A stretch of DNA of 64,000 nt from Actinomycetes bacterium (GTDB taxonomy: Bacteria > Actinomycetota > Acidimicrobiia > Acidimicrobiales > RAAP-2), in the NCBI GenBank assembly GCA_021798955.1, contig JAJZBK010000015.1, forward strand, positions 1 to 64,000, written 5' to 3'. Shown one piece after another: positions 8,576 to 16,607 of this stretch; positions within the stretch are counted from its first letter, which is position 1, and each line of letters begins with the position of its first letter. A model generated the notes under the pieces. The model did no database searches and was not told the origin of the DNA. It saw only the letters and a program-made list of their open reading frames with translations. The translations under genes were made by a program, and so were the position numbers.

Positions 8576-9262
8576 ATGGGACCGTCCCGCTCCGACCACG
8601 AGCCGCCCGGCTCGGGGGGTGCCGCCGGGCCACGTCCCGTGCCCGAGCTGCCAGGCCCTGTCGCCGGGGGCCCTGTCACCGGCGCTCCCGTCACCGGCGC
8701 TCCCGTCACCGACGACGACCGTCAGCGCTTCGGGGTGTTGCTCGACCGGGCCCTCGAGCGCGGCCTGCTCGACCCCGTCGAGTACCAGCACCGGCTCGGC
8801 GCCATCGCCGCAGCCACCACCCTCGAGGAGCTGCGCGACCTGGTGACCGAGCTTCCCGTCCTGCGGACCGGAGCGGGCGTCCCGGTGAGCGGCGTGGGCG
8901 GCGGCCCAGGCGGCGGCCCAGGCGGCGGAGCCAGGTACGGAGCATCCGGGGAAGCGCACCAAGCGTGGCTCGCCTCCCTCGGCCGACCCCGCTACGGTGC
9001 GACGTCCGGGCCTCGGCGGAGCCCCTGGCCCGTCCTCGTCGTCGTCCTCGTGGTCCTTGTCCTGCTGGTCGTCATCCTCGCCGTGGTGGGGGCCCATCTG
9101 GCCCGTACCCACCAGCAGGGCCTGGCGGCCCGGCCGTCCTCCCCGGTGGCGGTCGCCGGGAGGCCGGTGGCGGTCGTCGGGAGGCCGGTGGCGGTCGCCT
9201 GGTTCGCATCGACCGGACGTGCCGAGCGCGCCCCGGTCCCTGTCAGCCCATCTCGCCTCTGA
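8576..9262 (+). CDS. DUF1707-like membrane protein
   Basis: A protein of 228 residues. A Pro/Gly-rich N-terminus with PVTGA repeats leads to a DUF1707-type domain (DDDRQRFGVLLDRALERGLL ... LEELRDLVTELP, about residues 42-95), a common actinobacterial module thought to bind proteins or act in regulation at the membrane. After a glycine-rich linker comes one TM helix (WPVLVVVLVVLVLLVVILAVVG, about 146-168). The extracytoplasmic tail holds three copies of a 7-residue repeat (VAVxGRP) encoded by 21-bp units near 9143-9200. The stop overlaps the convergent PAC2 gene by 20 bp. Function unknown. Confidence 0.75.
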   Translation: MGPSRSDHEPPGSGGAAGPRPVPELPGPVAGGPVTGAPVTGAPVTDDDRQRFGVLLDRALERGLLDPVEYQHRLGAIAAATTLEELRDLVTELPVLRTGAGVPVSGVGGGPGGGPGGGARYGASGEAHQAWLASLGRPRYGATSGPRRSPWPVLVVVLVVLVLLVVILAVVGAHLARTHQQGLAARPSSPVAVAGRPVAVVGRPVAVAWFASTGRAERAPVPVSPSRL

Positions 9263-10148
9263 GGAACCGTTCGAGCTCGGCGGCGATCTCGTCGCCGCTC
9301 GGCACCTCGTCGATCCCGAACGAGTTCCCCTCCTCGGTGTCGAGGGCCGCTTCGAGCCGGCGGACCATCTCGAGGTGGTCGCGGTTGGCGGCGATCAGGT
9401 CGTCGATCTGCCGGCGCGTCTCCTGGGCCGCCAAGCGGAGCGGCGATGCATCGAGGTCGAGGCCGGTGACTGCGGCGAGGCCGTCGACCAGTGCGGCGCT
9501 GGCGTCAGGGAAGGGCATCGCTGCCACGTAGTGGGGGACCCGCGCCCACAGCCCGATGGCCGGCACCCCTGCCTTGCCCAAGGCGACTTCGAGGGCCGCC
9601 TCGATCCCGGCCGGCACCTCGAGGGTGCCCTGCACGAAGCCGACCCGGCCGGCGAGCTCGGCCGACTCGGGCGGCACGGTGGACGCCAGTCGCACCGGTC
9701 GGGTGTGGGGGGTGGGGGCCGGGAAGGCCCCGAGCCCGACCACGGTGCGGACCCCGGCACGGACCACCAGCTCGACCACGGCGTGGACGAAGCCGTGCCA
9801 CCGGAAGTCCGGCTCGGGACCGGTCAGGTAGAGCACGTCGGCACCCGAGCGGTCCTTGCCCGCCAGCACCCTGATGGCCGGCCAGGTCAGCTCGGCCGTC
9901 ACCCCGTCCACCAGCCGGGCCATCGGCCGGCGGGCTCGCAGGTCGACCAGGGGCTCGGTGTCGAAGCTGGCCACCACCGCGGTCGGCGAGGTCGACAGCA
10001 GGTGGGCTGCCGCCGCCGAGGCGCCCAGGCCGGCGTCGACCCAACCTTCGAGGGCGACCACCAGCACCGGGTGCACCAGGCGTTGGCCGACTGGTTCGCC
10101 CCAGGCGGGGTCGATGCGGTAGAGGGGTGACCGGGCCGGTTCGGTCAC
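9243..10148 (-). CDS. PAC2-family protein
   Basis: A 301-residue member of the PAC2 (proteasome assembly chaperone-like) family, found in Actinobacteria and Archaea. Typical stretches are VVALEGWVDAGLGASAAAAH near the N-terminus, ASFDTEPLVDLRARRP, the GxGAFPAPTPHTRP segment, and a C-terminal helical region (RLEAALDTEEG...ELERFL). In Actinobacteria such proteins often accompany proteasome or ATP-grasp genes, but none is adjacent here. The GTG start at 10148 shares a GTGA overlap with the stop of the upstream phosphotransferase gene, so the two are translationally coupled. The biochemical role is unproven. Confidence 0.9.
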   Translation of the reverse strand: MTEPARSPLYRIDPAWGEPVGQRLVHPVLVVALEGWVDAGLGASAAAAHLLSTSPTAVVASFDTEPLVDLRARRPMARLVDGVTAELTWPAIRVLAGKDRSGADVLYLTGPEPDFRWHGFVHAVVELVVRAGVRTVVGLGAFPAPTPHTRPVRLASTVPPESAELAGRVGFVQGTLEVPAGIEAALEVALGKAGVPAIGLWARVPHYVAAMPFPDASAALVDGLAAVTGLDLDASPLRLAAQETRRQIDDLIAANRDHLEMVRRLEAALDTEEGNSFGIDEVPSGDEIAAELERFLRGEMG

Positions 10149-11230
10149 AGGGCCTCGACCTCGGCGAGGGCGCGTTCGCCCAGGCGGCGGACGTTGGTGG
10201 CGAACTGGTCGACCCCGGTGCGGTCCCCGGCAGCGGCCCCGGCGGCGTACCGGGCGTGGACGCCCTGCAGGATGCAGGCCAGCTTCCAGAAGCCGAACGC
10301 CTTGTAGTAGCCGATGCCCGACAGGTCGCGGCCGGAGCGGGCGGCGTACCGGGCTGCCAGGTCGTCGCGACGCAGGAAGCCGGGCAGGGCGGTTGGTGCC
10401 ACACCGAGCAGGGCAGCGTCACCGTCCTCGGGCTCCGTCCAGTAGACGAGCAGGAGCCCGACGTCGGCCAGCGGGTCGCCGAGGGTGCAGATCTCCCAGT
10501 CGAGCACGGCCACCACGTTGCCGTCGTCGTCGATGACCGTGTTGTCGAGCCGGTAGTCACCGTGCACCACGGCCGAGCCCTGCTGCTCGGGGATCGACGC
10601 GCTGAGCAGCTCGTGGACTCGGTCGACCACGGCCGGACCGGGCTCGCCGTCGACGGGCGACTGGGTGAACTGGCCGTGCCACCGCTTGAGCTGGCGCTCG
10701 AGGTAGCCGGTCCGTCGCCCCAGGTCTCCGAGCCCCACGGCGTCGACGTCGACGGCGTGCAGGGCGGCGAGGGTGTCGACCAACGACTCCCCGCTGTGCC
10801 GGCGGACGTCTTCGGACAACGCTTCGGCTGAAGCGGCGTCCCGCACGATCCGGCCTTCCACGAAGTCCATGACGTAGAAGGGGGCACCGTTGACGGCGTC
10901 GTCGGTGCACAGGCCGAGCGCCCGGGGCACGGGCACGTCGGTCGACCCCAGCGCCGAGATGATCGTGTGCTCGCGCACCATGTCGTGGGCGGTCGGCAGC
11001 ACGTGGCTGACGGGCGGCCGGCGCAGGGCAAGCGAGCGACCCGCCGCGTCGGTCACCCGGAACGTCAGGTTGGAGCGCCCCCCGGCGACGAGCTCGAAGC
11101 GGAACGGTGGGTGGGTGCCGGCGACGTGGTCGGCCAGCCAGGCGCTGACGGCAGGGACGTCGATGCCCTCGACGTTCGCTTCGTCGGGGGCTGCCCCGGA
11201 GGGGGCTGGCCCGGAGGGGATCGTAGCCAT
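10145..11230 (-). CDS. APH/ACAD10-type phosphotransferase family protein
   Basis: A 361-residue aminoglycoside-phosphotransferase-fold kinase. Visible elements are a glycine-containing nucleotide loop (VAGGRSNLTFRVTD), the Brenner-type catalytic loop VHGDYRLDNTVID, and the metal-binding LDWEICTLGDPLADVG. This subgroup resembles the phosphotransferase domain of ACAD10, which acts on hydroxyacyl substrates rather than antibiotics. The ATG at 11230 is chosen over the longer low-complexity frame. The downstream PAC2 gene overlaps by 4 bp. The upstream 11231-11607 gap is shared with the divergent secreted-protein gene. Confidence 0.88.
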   Translation of the reverse strand: MATIPSGPAPSGAAPDEANVEGIDVPAVSAWLADHVAGTHPPFRFELVAGGRSNLTFRVTDAAGRSLALRRPPVSHVLPTAHDMVREHTIISALGSTDVPVPRALGLCTDDAVNGAPFYVMDFVEGRIVRDAASAEALSEDVRRHSGESLVDTLAALHAVDVDAVGLGDLGRRTGYLERQLKRWHGQFTQSPVDGEPGPAVVDRVHELLSASIPEQQGSAVVHGDYRLDNTVIDDDGNVVAVLDWEICTLGDPLADVGLLLVYWTEPEDGDAALLGVAPTALPGFLRRDDLAARYAARSGRDLSGIGYYKAFGFWKLACILQGVHARYAAGAAAGDRTGVDQFATNVRRLGERALAEVEAL

Positions 11231-11607
11231 GCCCCCGACGCTACCCGGCGCAGCGCTGGCACCCCAGCGGACAGGAGTCGCATCGCCGCTCCCGGTGGCC
11301 TGCGGGTGGTCCCGAGCGAGAGCAGACGGGAGACGGGCGAAGCACGGCCCCCGCCTGCTCTCGCCTCGGCCGGCGGGGAAACCGGTCAGCGAAGGTGCTG
11401 ACCGTGGGTGGATCGACGCACCTGGTGGCCAACGGCGGTGTTCTGGGGCTCCTGCGTTGCACCTCCCCGGATCGGGTCGTAGGGTGCCAGACGGTCGCAC
11501 CGCCTCGGCGGACACGTGCGGGGGCACGACAGGGTGCGACAGCCGGCGTGGTGCGCGGGCTCGGGCTGGGGGGCACACGCCCTTCACCGGATGATGCAGG
11601 GGGACCT
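11231..11607. other. Divergent intergenic region
   Basis: 377 bp separate the minus-strand phosphotransferase gene from the plus-strand secreted-protein gene. Apart from the promoter candidate at 11457-11485, nothing is recognised. ORFs that cross it look like shadows. Confidence 0.6.
11457..11485 (+). promoter_or_regulatory. Candidate sigma70-type promoter
   Basis: TTGCAC (11457-11462) and TAGGGT (11480-11485) are separated by 17 bp, correct spacing for a housekeeping promoter. Transcription would start near 11492, about 115 nt before the secreted-protein gene. Pattern match only. Confidence 0.35.
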
Positions 11608-13506
11608 GTGGAAGCAATGCGTCCTATGTTGAGGAGGCTGGGGACGGCGGTGGCCGCCCTCGCCCTTGGAGGAGGCGGGCTGGCCTCGGTGGCGCTCGCC
11701 GTCACCGCCTCGCCGGCCGAGGCGGCCTCGGTGGCGGCGGTGACCACCAACGTGGTCTCCGGCACGCCGCTTATTGGCGGCTGGACCCAGCAGGGGGTGT
11801 CGATTGCCGTCGACGCGCCGCCGACGGTCACCCAGGGGTCGGAGTTCGCCCTCACCGCCTCGCCGCAGCCGACCGTCGTGCCGACCACGGAGCCGAGCGG
11901 CGTCACTGTGGACTACGTCAGCGGCGTGACCACCATCCTTCCGGTGCCCGCGGGGGCCACCGTGGTCAGCGTGCCGACCGGGCTGACCGGCAGCTACTCG
12001 GGCGGGACGAACGGCTCCCTGCCGGCGAGCGGCACCTTTACGGTGACGGTGACCCTCTGTACGGGTACCGGCGGGACGACGTGCACCGCCAGTTCGAACG
12101 ACACCACGGCGGCCAGTAATTCCAACCCGGCGCCGTCGTGCGGGTCGGGCCTTGGGACTGCTTCGACCTACCCGTTCGCCGGGCCGACGCTCACGACCGA
12201 CTACCTCGAGATCCAGACGCCGTGCAGCACCGACATCCCCTCCGGGGCGACGGTCTCCATGCCGTCGGTCACCGCCATGATGAAGGCGACGGGCGCCGTC
12301 GGCACCACCCTCACCACCCAGCTCGCCGAGTTCGACTCGACGGCGAACCTTGGGTCCGCGTTGGGCAACGTCACCATCCACGCCTGGCCGTCTGGCCAGA
12401 CGACGATCGCCGGGCTCAGCCAATCGTCGCCGATCAGCGCGGTGCCGTACAGCCCGGTGACCCTGGCCACCACGCAGATCGTCGCCGGACCGGCCGTCTT
12501 TTCGGTCGCCCCGTCGACGGGAGGGTTGAGCGGCGGTACCTCGGTGACCATCACCGGATCGGGCTTCACGGGTGCCACAGCCGTCGACTTCGGTTCGACG
12601 CCGGCAACCTCCTTCACCGTCGACTCGGACACGCAGATCACCGCGGTTTCCCCCCCAGGTGCTGGCGTAGCCGACATCACGGTGACGACCGCCAAGGGGA
12701 CGAGCGCGTCTTGGTCCGGCGACAGGTTCGCCTGGGTCGGGACGGCCAAGGGCTACCACCTGGTGGCCGGTGACGGTGGCATCTTCTCCTTTGGAGGCTC
12801 GCTCTTCCACGGCTCGATGGGCGGCAAGCCGCTGAACAAGCCGGTGGTGGGCATGGCGGCCGTCCCCAGCGGAGGCGGCTACTGGGAGGTGGCCAGTGAC
12901 GGCGGCATCTTCTCCTTCGGCTCCGCCCAGTTCTACGGCTCGATGGGCGGCAAGCCGCTCAATGCCCCGATCGTCGGCATGGCAGCCGTGCCGGGTGGTG
13001 GCGGTTACTGGGAGGTGGCCGCAGACGGCGGCATCTTCTCCTTCGGCTCCGCCCAGTTCTACGGCTCGATGGGCGGCAAGCCGCTCAACAAGCCGATCGT
13101 CGGCATGGCGGCCGTCCCTGGGGGGGGAGGCTACTGGGAGGTGGCCAGTGACGGTGGCATCTTCTCCTTCGGCTCCGCCCAGTTCTACGGCTCGATGGGC
13201 GGCAAGCCGCTCAACAAGCCGATCGTCGGCATGGCGACCACCCCCGACGGCGGTGGCTACTGGGAAGTGGCCAGTGACGGTGGCATCTTCTCCTTCGGGG
13301 ACGCCAACTTCTACGGCTCGATGGGCGGCAAGCCGCTCAACGCCCCGGTGGTGGCCATGGCGGCCACCCCCGACGGCGGTGGCTACTGGGAAGTGGCCAG
13401 TGACGGTGGCATCTTCTCCTTCGGGGACGCCAACTTCTACGGCTCGATGGGCGGCAAGCCGCTGAATGCCCCGGTGGTCGGGATGGGTCTCACCCTGTCG
13501 GCCTGA
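11608..13506 (+). CDS. Secreted IPT/TIG protein with six 42-residue C-terminal repeats
   Basis: A protein of 632 residues, exported. The signal peptide (MLRRLGTAVAALALGGGGLA ... ASPAEA) ends near residue 38. A Thr/Ser-rich region with a possible disulphide pair (LCTGTGGTTC, CGSG...C) follows. An IPT/TIG immunoglobulin-like domain (SVAPSTGGLSGGTSVTITGS...) lies at about 300-380. Then come six 42-residue repeats of the type GYWEVASDGGIFSFGxAxFY with GSMGGKPLNxPxVGM, which likely form a propeller-like fold; such repeats occur in surface proteins of Acidimicrobiia and relatives. GTG 11608 is chosen because AGGGGG lies about 4 nt upstream; ATG 11617 is possible. A strong hairpin follows the stop. 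Probably cell-surface or extracellular; ligand unknown. Confidence 0.85.
   Translation: MEAMRPMLRRLGTAVAALALGGGGLASVALAVTASPAEAASVAAVTTNVVSGTPLIGGWTQQGVSIAVDAPPTVTQGSEFALTASPQPTVVPTTEPSGVTVDYVSGVTTILPVPAGATVVSVPTGLTGSYSGGTNGSLPASGTFTVTVTLCTGTGGTTCTASSNDTTAASNSNPAPSCGSGLGTASTYPFAGPTLTTDYLEIQTPCSTDIPSGATVSMPSVTAMMKATGAVGTTLTTQLAEFDSTANLGSALGNVTIHAWPSGQTTIAGLSQSSPISAVPYSPVTLATTQIVAGPAVFSVAPSTGGLSGGTSVTITGSGFTGATAVDFGSTPATSFTVDSDTQITAVSPPGAGVADITVTTAKGTSASWSGDRFAWVGTAKGYHLVAGDGGIFSFGGSLFHGSMGGKPLNKPVVGMAAVPSGGGYWEVASDGGIFSFGSAQFYGSMGGKPLNAPIVGMAAVPGGGGYWEVAADGGIFSFGSAQFYGSMGGKPLNKPIVGMAAVPGGGGYWEVASDGGIFSFGSAQFYGSMGGKPLNKPIVGMATTPDGGGYWEVASDGGIFSFGDANFYGSMGGKPLNAPVVAMAATPDGGGYWEVASDGGIFSFGDANFYGSMGGKPLNAPVVGMGLTLSA
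12751..13503 (+). repeat. 126-bp x6 in-gene tandem repeat
   Basis: Six consecutive 126-bp units encode 42-residue repeats. Several neighbouring units are almost identical in DNA (for example long identical blocks around 13270-13500), which points to recent duplication or gene conversion. Confidence 0.95.
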
Positions 13507-13576
13507 GGGTTACGGCCTGAAGGCGATGGCCTGACAGCGCCAGAACAGCGTCGGCCCGACTGGGCCGAGGTGCGAA

Positions 13577-13606
13577 GAGGGCCGGGCGCCACGGTGCCCG
13601 GCCCTC
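13577..13606 (+). terminator. Strong hairpin after the secreted-protein gene
   Basis: A perfect 11-bp stem GAGGGCCGGGC/GCCCGGCCCTC with an 8-nt loop lies 70 bp after the stop at 13506. There is no U-tract, as is usual in high-GC actinobacteria. Confidence 0.6.
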
Positions 13607-13752
13607 GGCGCGCCCACGGGCCGTCGTCGTGCGCGGAGGGGCTACCGGCGCCACCCTGCCCGCCCCGGCTGCCCGCCTCGGCCAGTACGGTGCCGGCTGC
13701 CCGCCCCGGCTCCTCGCCCCGGCTCCTCGCCCCGGCCGGTAGGGTCGAGGTG

Positions 13753-14472
13753 ATGATCGACGTCACCGATGCCACCTTCGAGACTGCCGTCCTCGAGCGT
13801 TCGACCGAAGTGCCGGTCGTGGTCGACCTGTGGGCGCCGTGGTGCGGACCGTGCAAGGTACTCGGTCCCATCCTCGAACGGGTGGTGGCGGCCACCGAGG
13901 GGGCCGTCGAGCTGGCCAAGGTCAACGTCGACGAGAACCCGTCGGTCGCTGCCTCGTTCCGGGTGCAGTCCATCCCGGCCGTCTTCGCGCTGCGTGACAA
14001 GGCCGTCGTCGACGGGTTCGTGGGCGCTCTTCCCGAGGCGTCAGTGGCCGAGTTCGTGGCCCGCTTGGCACCGGTCGAGACGGAGGCCGACCGGTTGGTC
14101 GCCGAGGGCATCGAGGCCGACGACGAGTCGCTGCTCCGCAAGGCGCTCGAGGTCCAGCCCGACCACGGCGGGGCGATCGCCGCGCTGGCCGAGCGCCGCA
14201 TCGCTGCCGGCGACCCGGCCGAGGCCCTGGCCCTGCTCGGCCGCATCCCCGAGACACCCGACACTCGCCGCCTGGCCGCCGAGGCCCGCCTGGCCATGGC
14301 CGACGTCGACGTCGCCGACGAGGGGGTCGACGCCGTGCTCGACCGGCTCCTCGGGCAGGTCCGCGAGGACGAAGCAGCCCGGCAGGAGTTCCTCGACCTG
14401 CTGGAGACCCTCGGGCCGGACGATCCCCGTACCGCCCGCTACCGCAAGGCATTGGCTACCCGCCTGTTCTGA
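13753..14472 (+). CDS. Thioredoxin-domain co-chaperone (CnoX/YbbN-like)
   Basis: A protein of 239 residues. An N-terminal thioredoxin fold (1-105) carries the redox motif WCGPC within VVDLWAPWCGPCKVLG and the cis-Pro motif SIPAV. A C-terminal TPR-like helical region follows (ALEVQPDHGGAIAALAERRI ... LLETLGPDDPRTARYRKALA). This is the architecture of CnoX/YbbN, a holdase that protects substrates and passes them to GroEL/DnaK. Unlike E. coli YbbN, the CxxC is intact, so it may also act as a reductase. ATG 13753 is preferred; an adjacent GTG at 13750 is possible. A 14-bp tandem array starts right after the stop. Confidence 0.88.
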   Translation: MIDVTDATFETAVLERSTEVPVVVDLWAPWCGPCKVLGPILERVVAATEGAVELAKVNVDENPSVAASFRVQSIPAVFALRDKAVVDGFVGALPEASVAEFVARLAPVETEADRLVAEGIEADDESLLRKALEVQPDHGGAIAALAERRIAAGDPAEALALLGRIPETPDTRRLAAEARLAMADVDVADEGVDAVLDRLLGQVREDEAARQEFLDLLETLGPDDPRTARYRKALATRLF

Positions 14473-14474
14473 CT

Positions 14475-14530
14475 GGCCTGCTCTGGACGGCCTGCTCTGG
14501 ACGGCCTGGTCTGGACGGCCTGGTCTGACC
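14475..14530 (+). repeat. 14-bp x4 tandem array after the CnoX-like gene
   Basis: Four units of GGCCTGCTCTGGAC/GGCCTGGTCTGGAC, the last one degenerate, begin 2 nt after the stop codon. The unit is not a multiple of 3 and it lies in non-coding sequence. Confidence 0.9.
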
Positions 14531-14678
14531 CGCCGGGGTGTCCACGGCCGTGCGGCATCGCCGGGTCCACCGACCGTGAGGATCGGCACGGCGCTCTGGT
14601 GGCAAGTGGCTCTGCCCGCGCTGATGCTGGCGCTGGCGGCCGCGCTGGTGCCACCGCGGCCGGGGTAGCGTCTCGCCC

Positions 14679-15524
14679 GTGCTGGCGACCACCCTCACCC
14701 TCGGCGACCGCCAGGTGGACGTGACCCACCGCGCCCTCGTCATGGGCGTGCTCAACCGCACGCCCGACTCCTTCTACGACAAGGGCGCCACCTTCGCCTT
14801 CGACGCCTTCCTGCGGCGTGCCGAGCAGTTGGTCGGCGACGGTGCCGACCTGCTCGACGTGGGTGGCGTGAAGGCAGGTCCGGGGCCCGAGGTCACCGAA
14901 GCCGAGGAGCTCGAGCGTGTGGTGCCGGCGGTTGCCGCCCTGCGCGAACGCTTCGACGTGCCGGTCTCGGTCGACACCTGGCGGGCCTCGGTGGCCCGGG
15001 CCTGCTACGCCGAGGGTGCTGTGGTCGGCAACGACATCAGCGGGTTCGCCGACCCCGACTACCTCCCGGCAGCCGCCGAGCACGGGGCGACCGTGGTCGC
15101 CACCCACATCCGCCTGGCACCCCGGGTACCGGACCCCGACCCTGTCTACGCCGATCTGGTGGGAGAGGTCGAGACCGCGCTCCTCGAGCGGGCCGCCCGG
15201 GCGCAGGCAGTCGGACTGGGCGCCAGCCGCGTCGTCCTCGATGCCGGGCTCGACCTGGGCAAGACGGCCGAGCAGTCGCTCGCCCTCCTGCGGGCCTCCG
15301 ACCGGCTGGCCGCCCACGGCCACCCCCTGCTCCTCTCGGCCTCGAACAAGACCTTCCTCGGCGTCGTCCTCGGTCTCGAGCTCGACGAGCGGGGACCTGC
15401 CTCCCTGGCTGCCACCGCGCTGGGCGTCACGCTCGGTTGTCGCCTGGTGCGGGTCCACGACGTGAAGGGCAGCCGTCAGGTGTGCGACGTGCTGGCGGCC
15501 ATCTCGGAGGCGAGCGGGCCGTGA
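14679..15524 (+). CDS. folP2: Dihydropteroate synthase-family protein, FolP2-like
   Basis: A 281-residue pterin-binding TIM barrel. Loop 1 reads MGVLNRTPDSFYDKG. Loop 2 reads DVGGVKAGPG in place of the ESTRPG loop of true dihydropteroate synthases. The C-terminal half keeps the family pattern (LDAGLDLGKT; SNKTFLG). This NRTPDSFYD/KAGPG combination marks the FolP2 group; the mycobacterial member Rv1207 is reported to lack dihydropteroate synthase activity. A role in folate synthesis should therefore not be assumed. No other folate gene is near. The GTG start at 14679 is taken from the N-terminal match. The stop overlaps the holA start by 4 bp. Confidence 0.85.
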   Translation: MLATTLTLGDRQVDVTHRALVMGVLNRTPDSFYDKGATFAFDAFLRRAEQLVGDGADLLDVGGVKAGPGPEVTEAEELERVVPAVAALRERFDVPVSVDTWRASVARACYAEGAVVGNDISGFADPDYLPAAAEHGATVVATHIRLAPRVPDPDPVYADLVGEVETALLERAARAQAVGLGASRVVLDAGLDLGKTAEQSLALLRASDRLAAHGHPLLLSASNKTFLGVVLGLELDERGPASLAATALGVTLGCRLVRVHDVKGSRQVCDVLAAISEASGP

Positions 15525-16570
15525 CTCCCTCTGCCGACCCTGACAGGGGCCCGAGCGGTTCGAGTGGTTCCGGCACCGCCGGCTCGGGGGGCACCGCCGC
15601 GTACCTCGTGCGAGGCGACGACCCCACCTTGGTCGACCAGGCCGTCCACGCCCTCGTCGGTGAGCTGGCCGGCACCGACGACCCCGGCCTGGTGGTCGAG
15701 GACCACGGCGGTCCTGGGAGCGACACCGTCGACCTCGACACCGTGGTGGATGCCCTCACCACGCCGCCGTTCCTCCTCTCCCGGCGGATCGTCGTCGTCC
15801 GAGACGCCGGGCGGCTGGCCGCAGCCGACGCGGCCCGGCTGACGGCGTGGGTGGCCGAGCCGACCGACGGCGTCTCGTTGGTGCTCGCAGCCGGGGGTGG
15901 CACCGTGCCCCAGGCACTGGTGAAAGCCGTCCGGGCCGCCGGCACGGTGGTCGAGACCAGCGCCGGTCGGGGCAGGGCCCGTACGCAGTGGCTCGAAGAC
16001 CACGTGCGTCGTAGCGAGGTGCGCCTCGACGCTCGGGCCCTTGCCCGGCTCGACGACCACCTGGGCGGTGACGTGGGCCGCCTGGCCGGCATCCTCGACA
16101 CCCTGGCTGCTGCCTATGGCCGTCGGGCCGTCGTGACGGTCGACGAGCTCGAGCCGTACCTGGGCGAGGCCGGGTCGGTGCCGCCCTGGGAGCTGACCGA
16201 CGCGGTGGACGCCGGCGAGGCGCACCAGGCGCTCGCTGTCCTCCATCGGATGCTCGACTCGGGTGGCGTCCATCCGCTCGCTGTGCTGGCCACCCTCCAC
16301 CGCCACGTCCGGCAGTTGCTGGCCCTCGACGGGTCCGGCGTGACGACGCCCGAGGAGGCGGCCTCCCTGCTCGGGCTGTCCAGCCCCTATCCGGCCAAGA
16401 AGGCGCTGGCCCAGAGCCGGCGCCTGGGACGGCGCCGCATCGCCCAGGCCGTCGAGCTCGTGGCCCGGGCCGACGTCGACCTGCGGGGCGGTACGGCGCT
16501 GCCCGGTTCGTTGGTGCTCGAGGTGCTGGTGGCCCGCCTGGCCCGCCTCTCTCCTCGACGGGGACGCTGA
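15521..16570 (+). CDS. holA: DNA polymerase III delta subunit
   Basis: The clamp-loader subunit that opens the beta ring. It has 349 residues. A Gly/Ser-rich N-terminal extension precedes AAYLVRGDDPTLVDQAV, the HolA N-terminal domain, followed by VDALTTPPFLLSRRIVVVRD, the LDDHLGGDVGRLAGILD AAA-lid motif, and a C-terminal collar domain (HRMLDSGGVHPLAVLATLHRH, SSPYPAKKALAQSRRL). The start is GTG 15521, overlapping the folP2-like stop as GTGA; the ORF extends further upstream but only within the preceding gene. rpsT lies about 13 kb away rather than adjacent as in many genomes. Confidence 0.93.
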   Translation: MTPSADPDRGPSGSSGSGTAGSGGTAAYLVRGDDPTLVDQAVHALVGELAGTDDPGLVVEDHGGPGSDTVDLDTVVDALTTPPFLLSRRIVVVRDAGRLAAADAARLTAWVAEPTDGVSLVLAAGGGTVPQALVKAVRAAGTVVETSAGRGRARTQWLEDHVRRSEVRLDARALARLDDHLGGDVGRLAGILDTLAAAYGRRAVVTVDELEPYLGEAGSVPPWELTDAVDAGEAHQALAVLHRMLDSGGVHPLAVLATLHRHVRQLLALDGSGVTTPEEAASLLGLSSPYPAKKALAQSRRLGRRRIAQAVELVARADVDLRGGTALPGSLVLEVLVARLARLSPRRGR

Positions 16571-16607
16571 GGACCGCTGGTGCTGCCGGCCAGGGGTTGA
16601 GGCGGTC

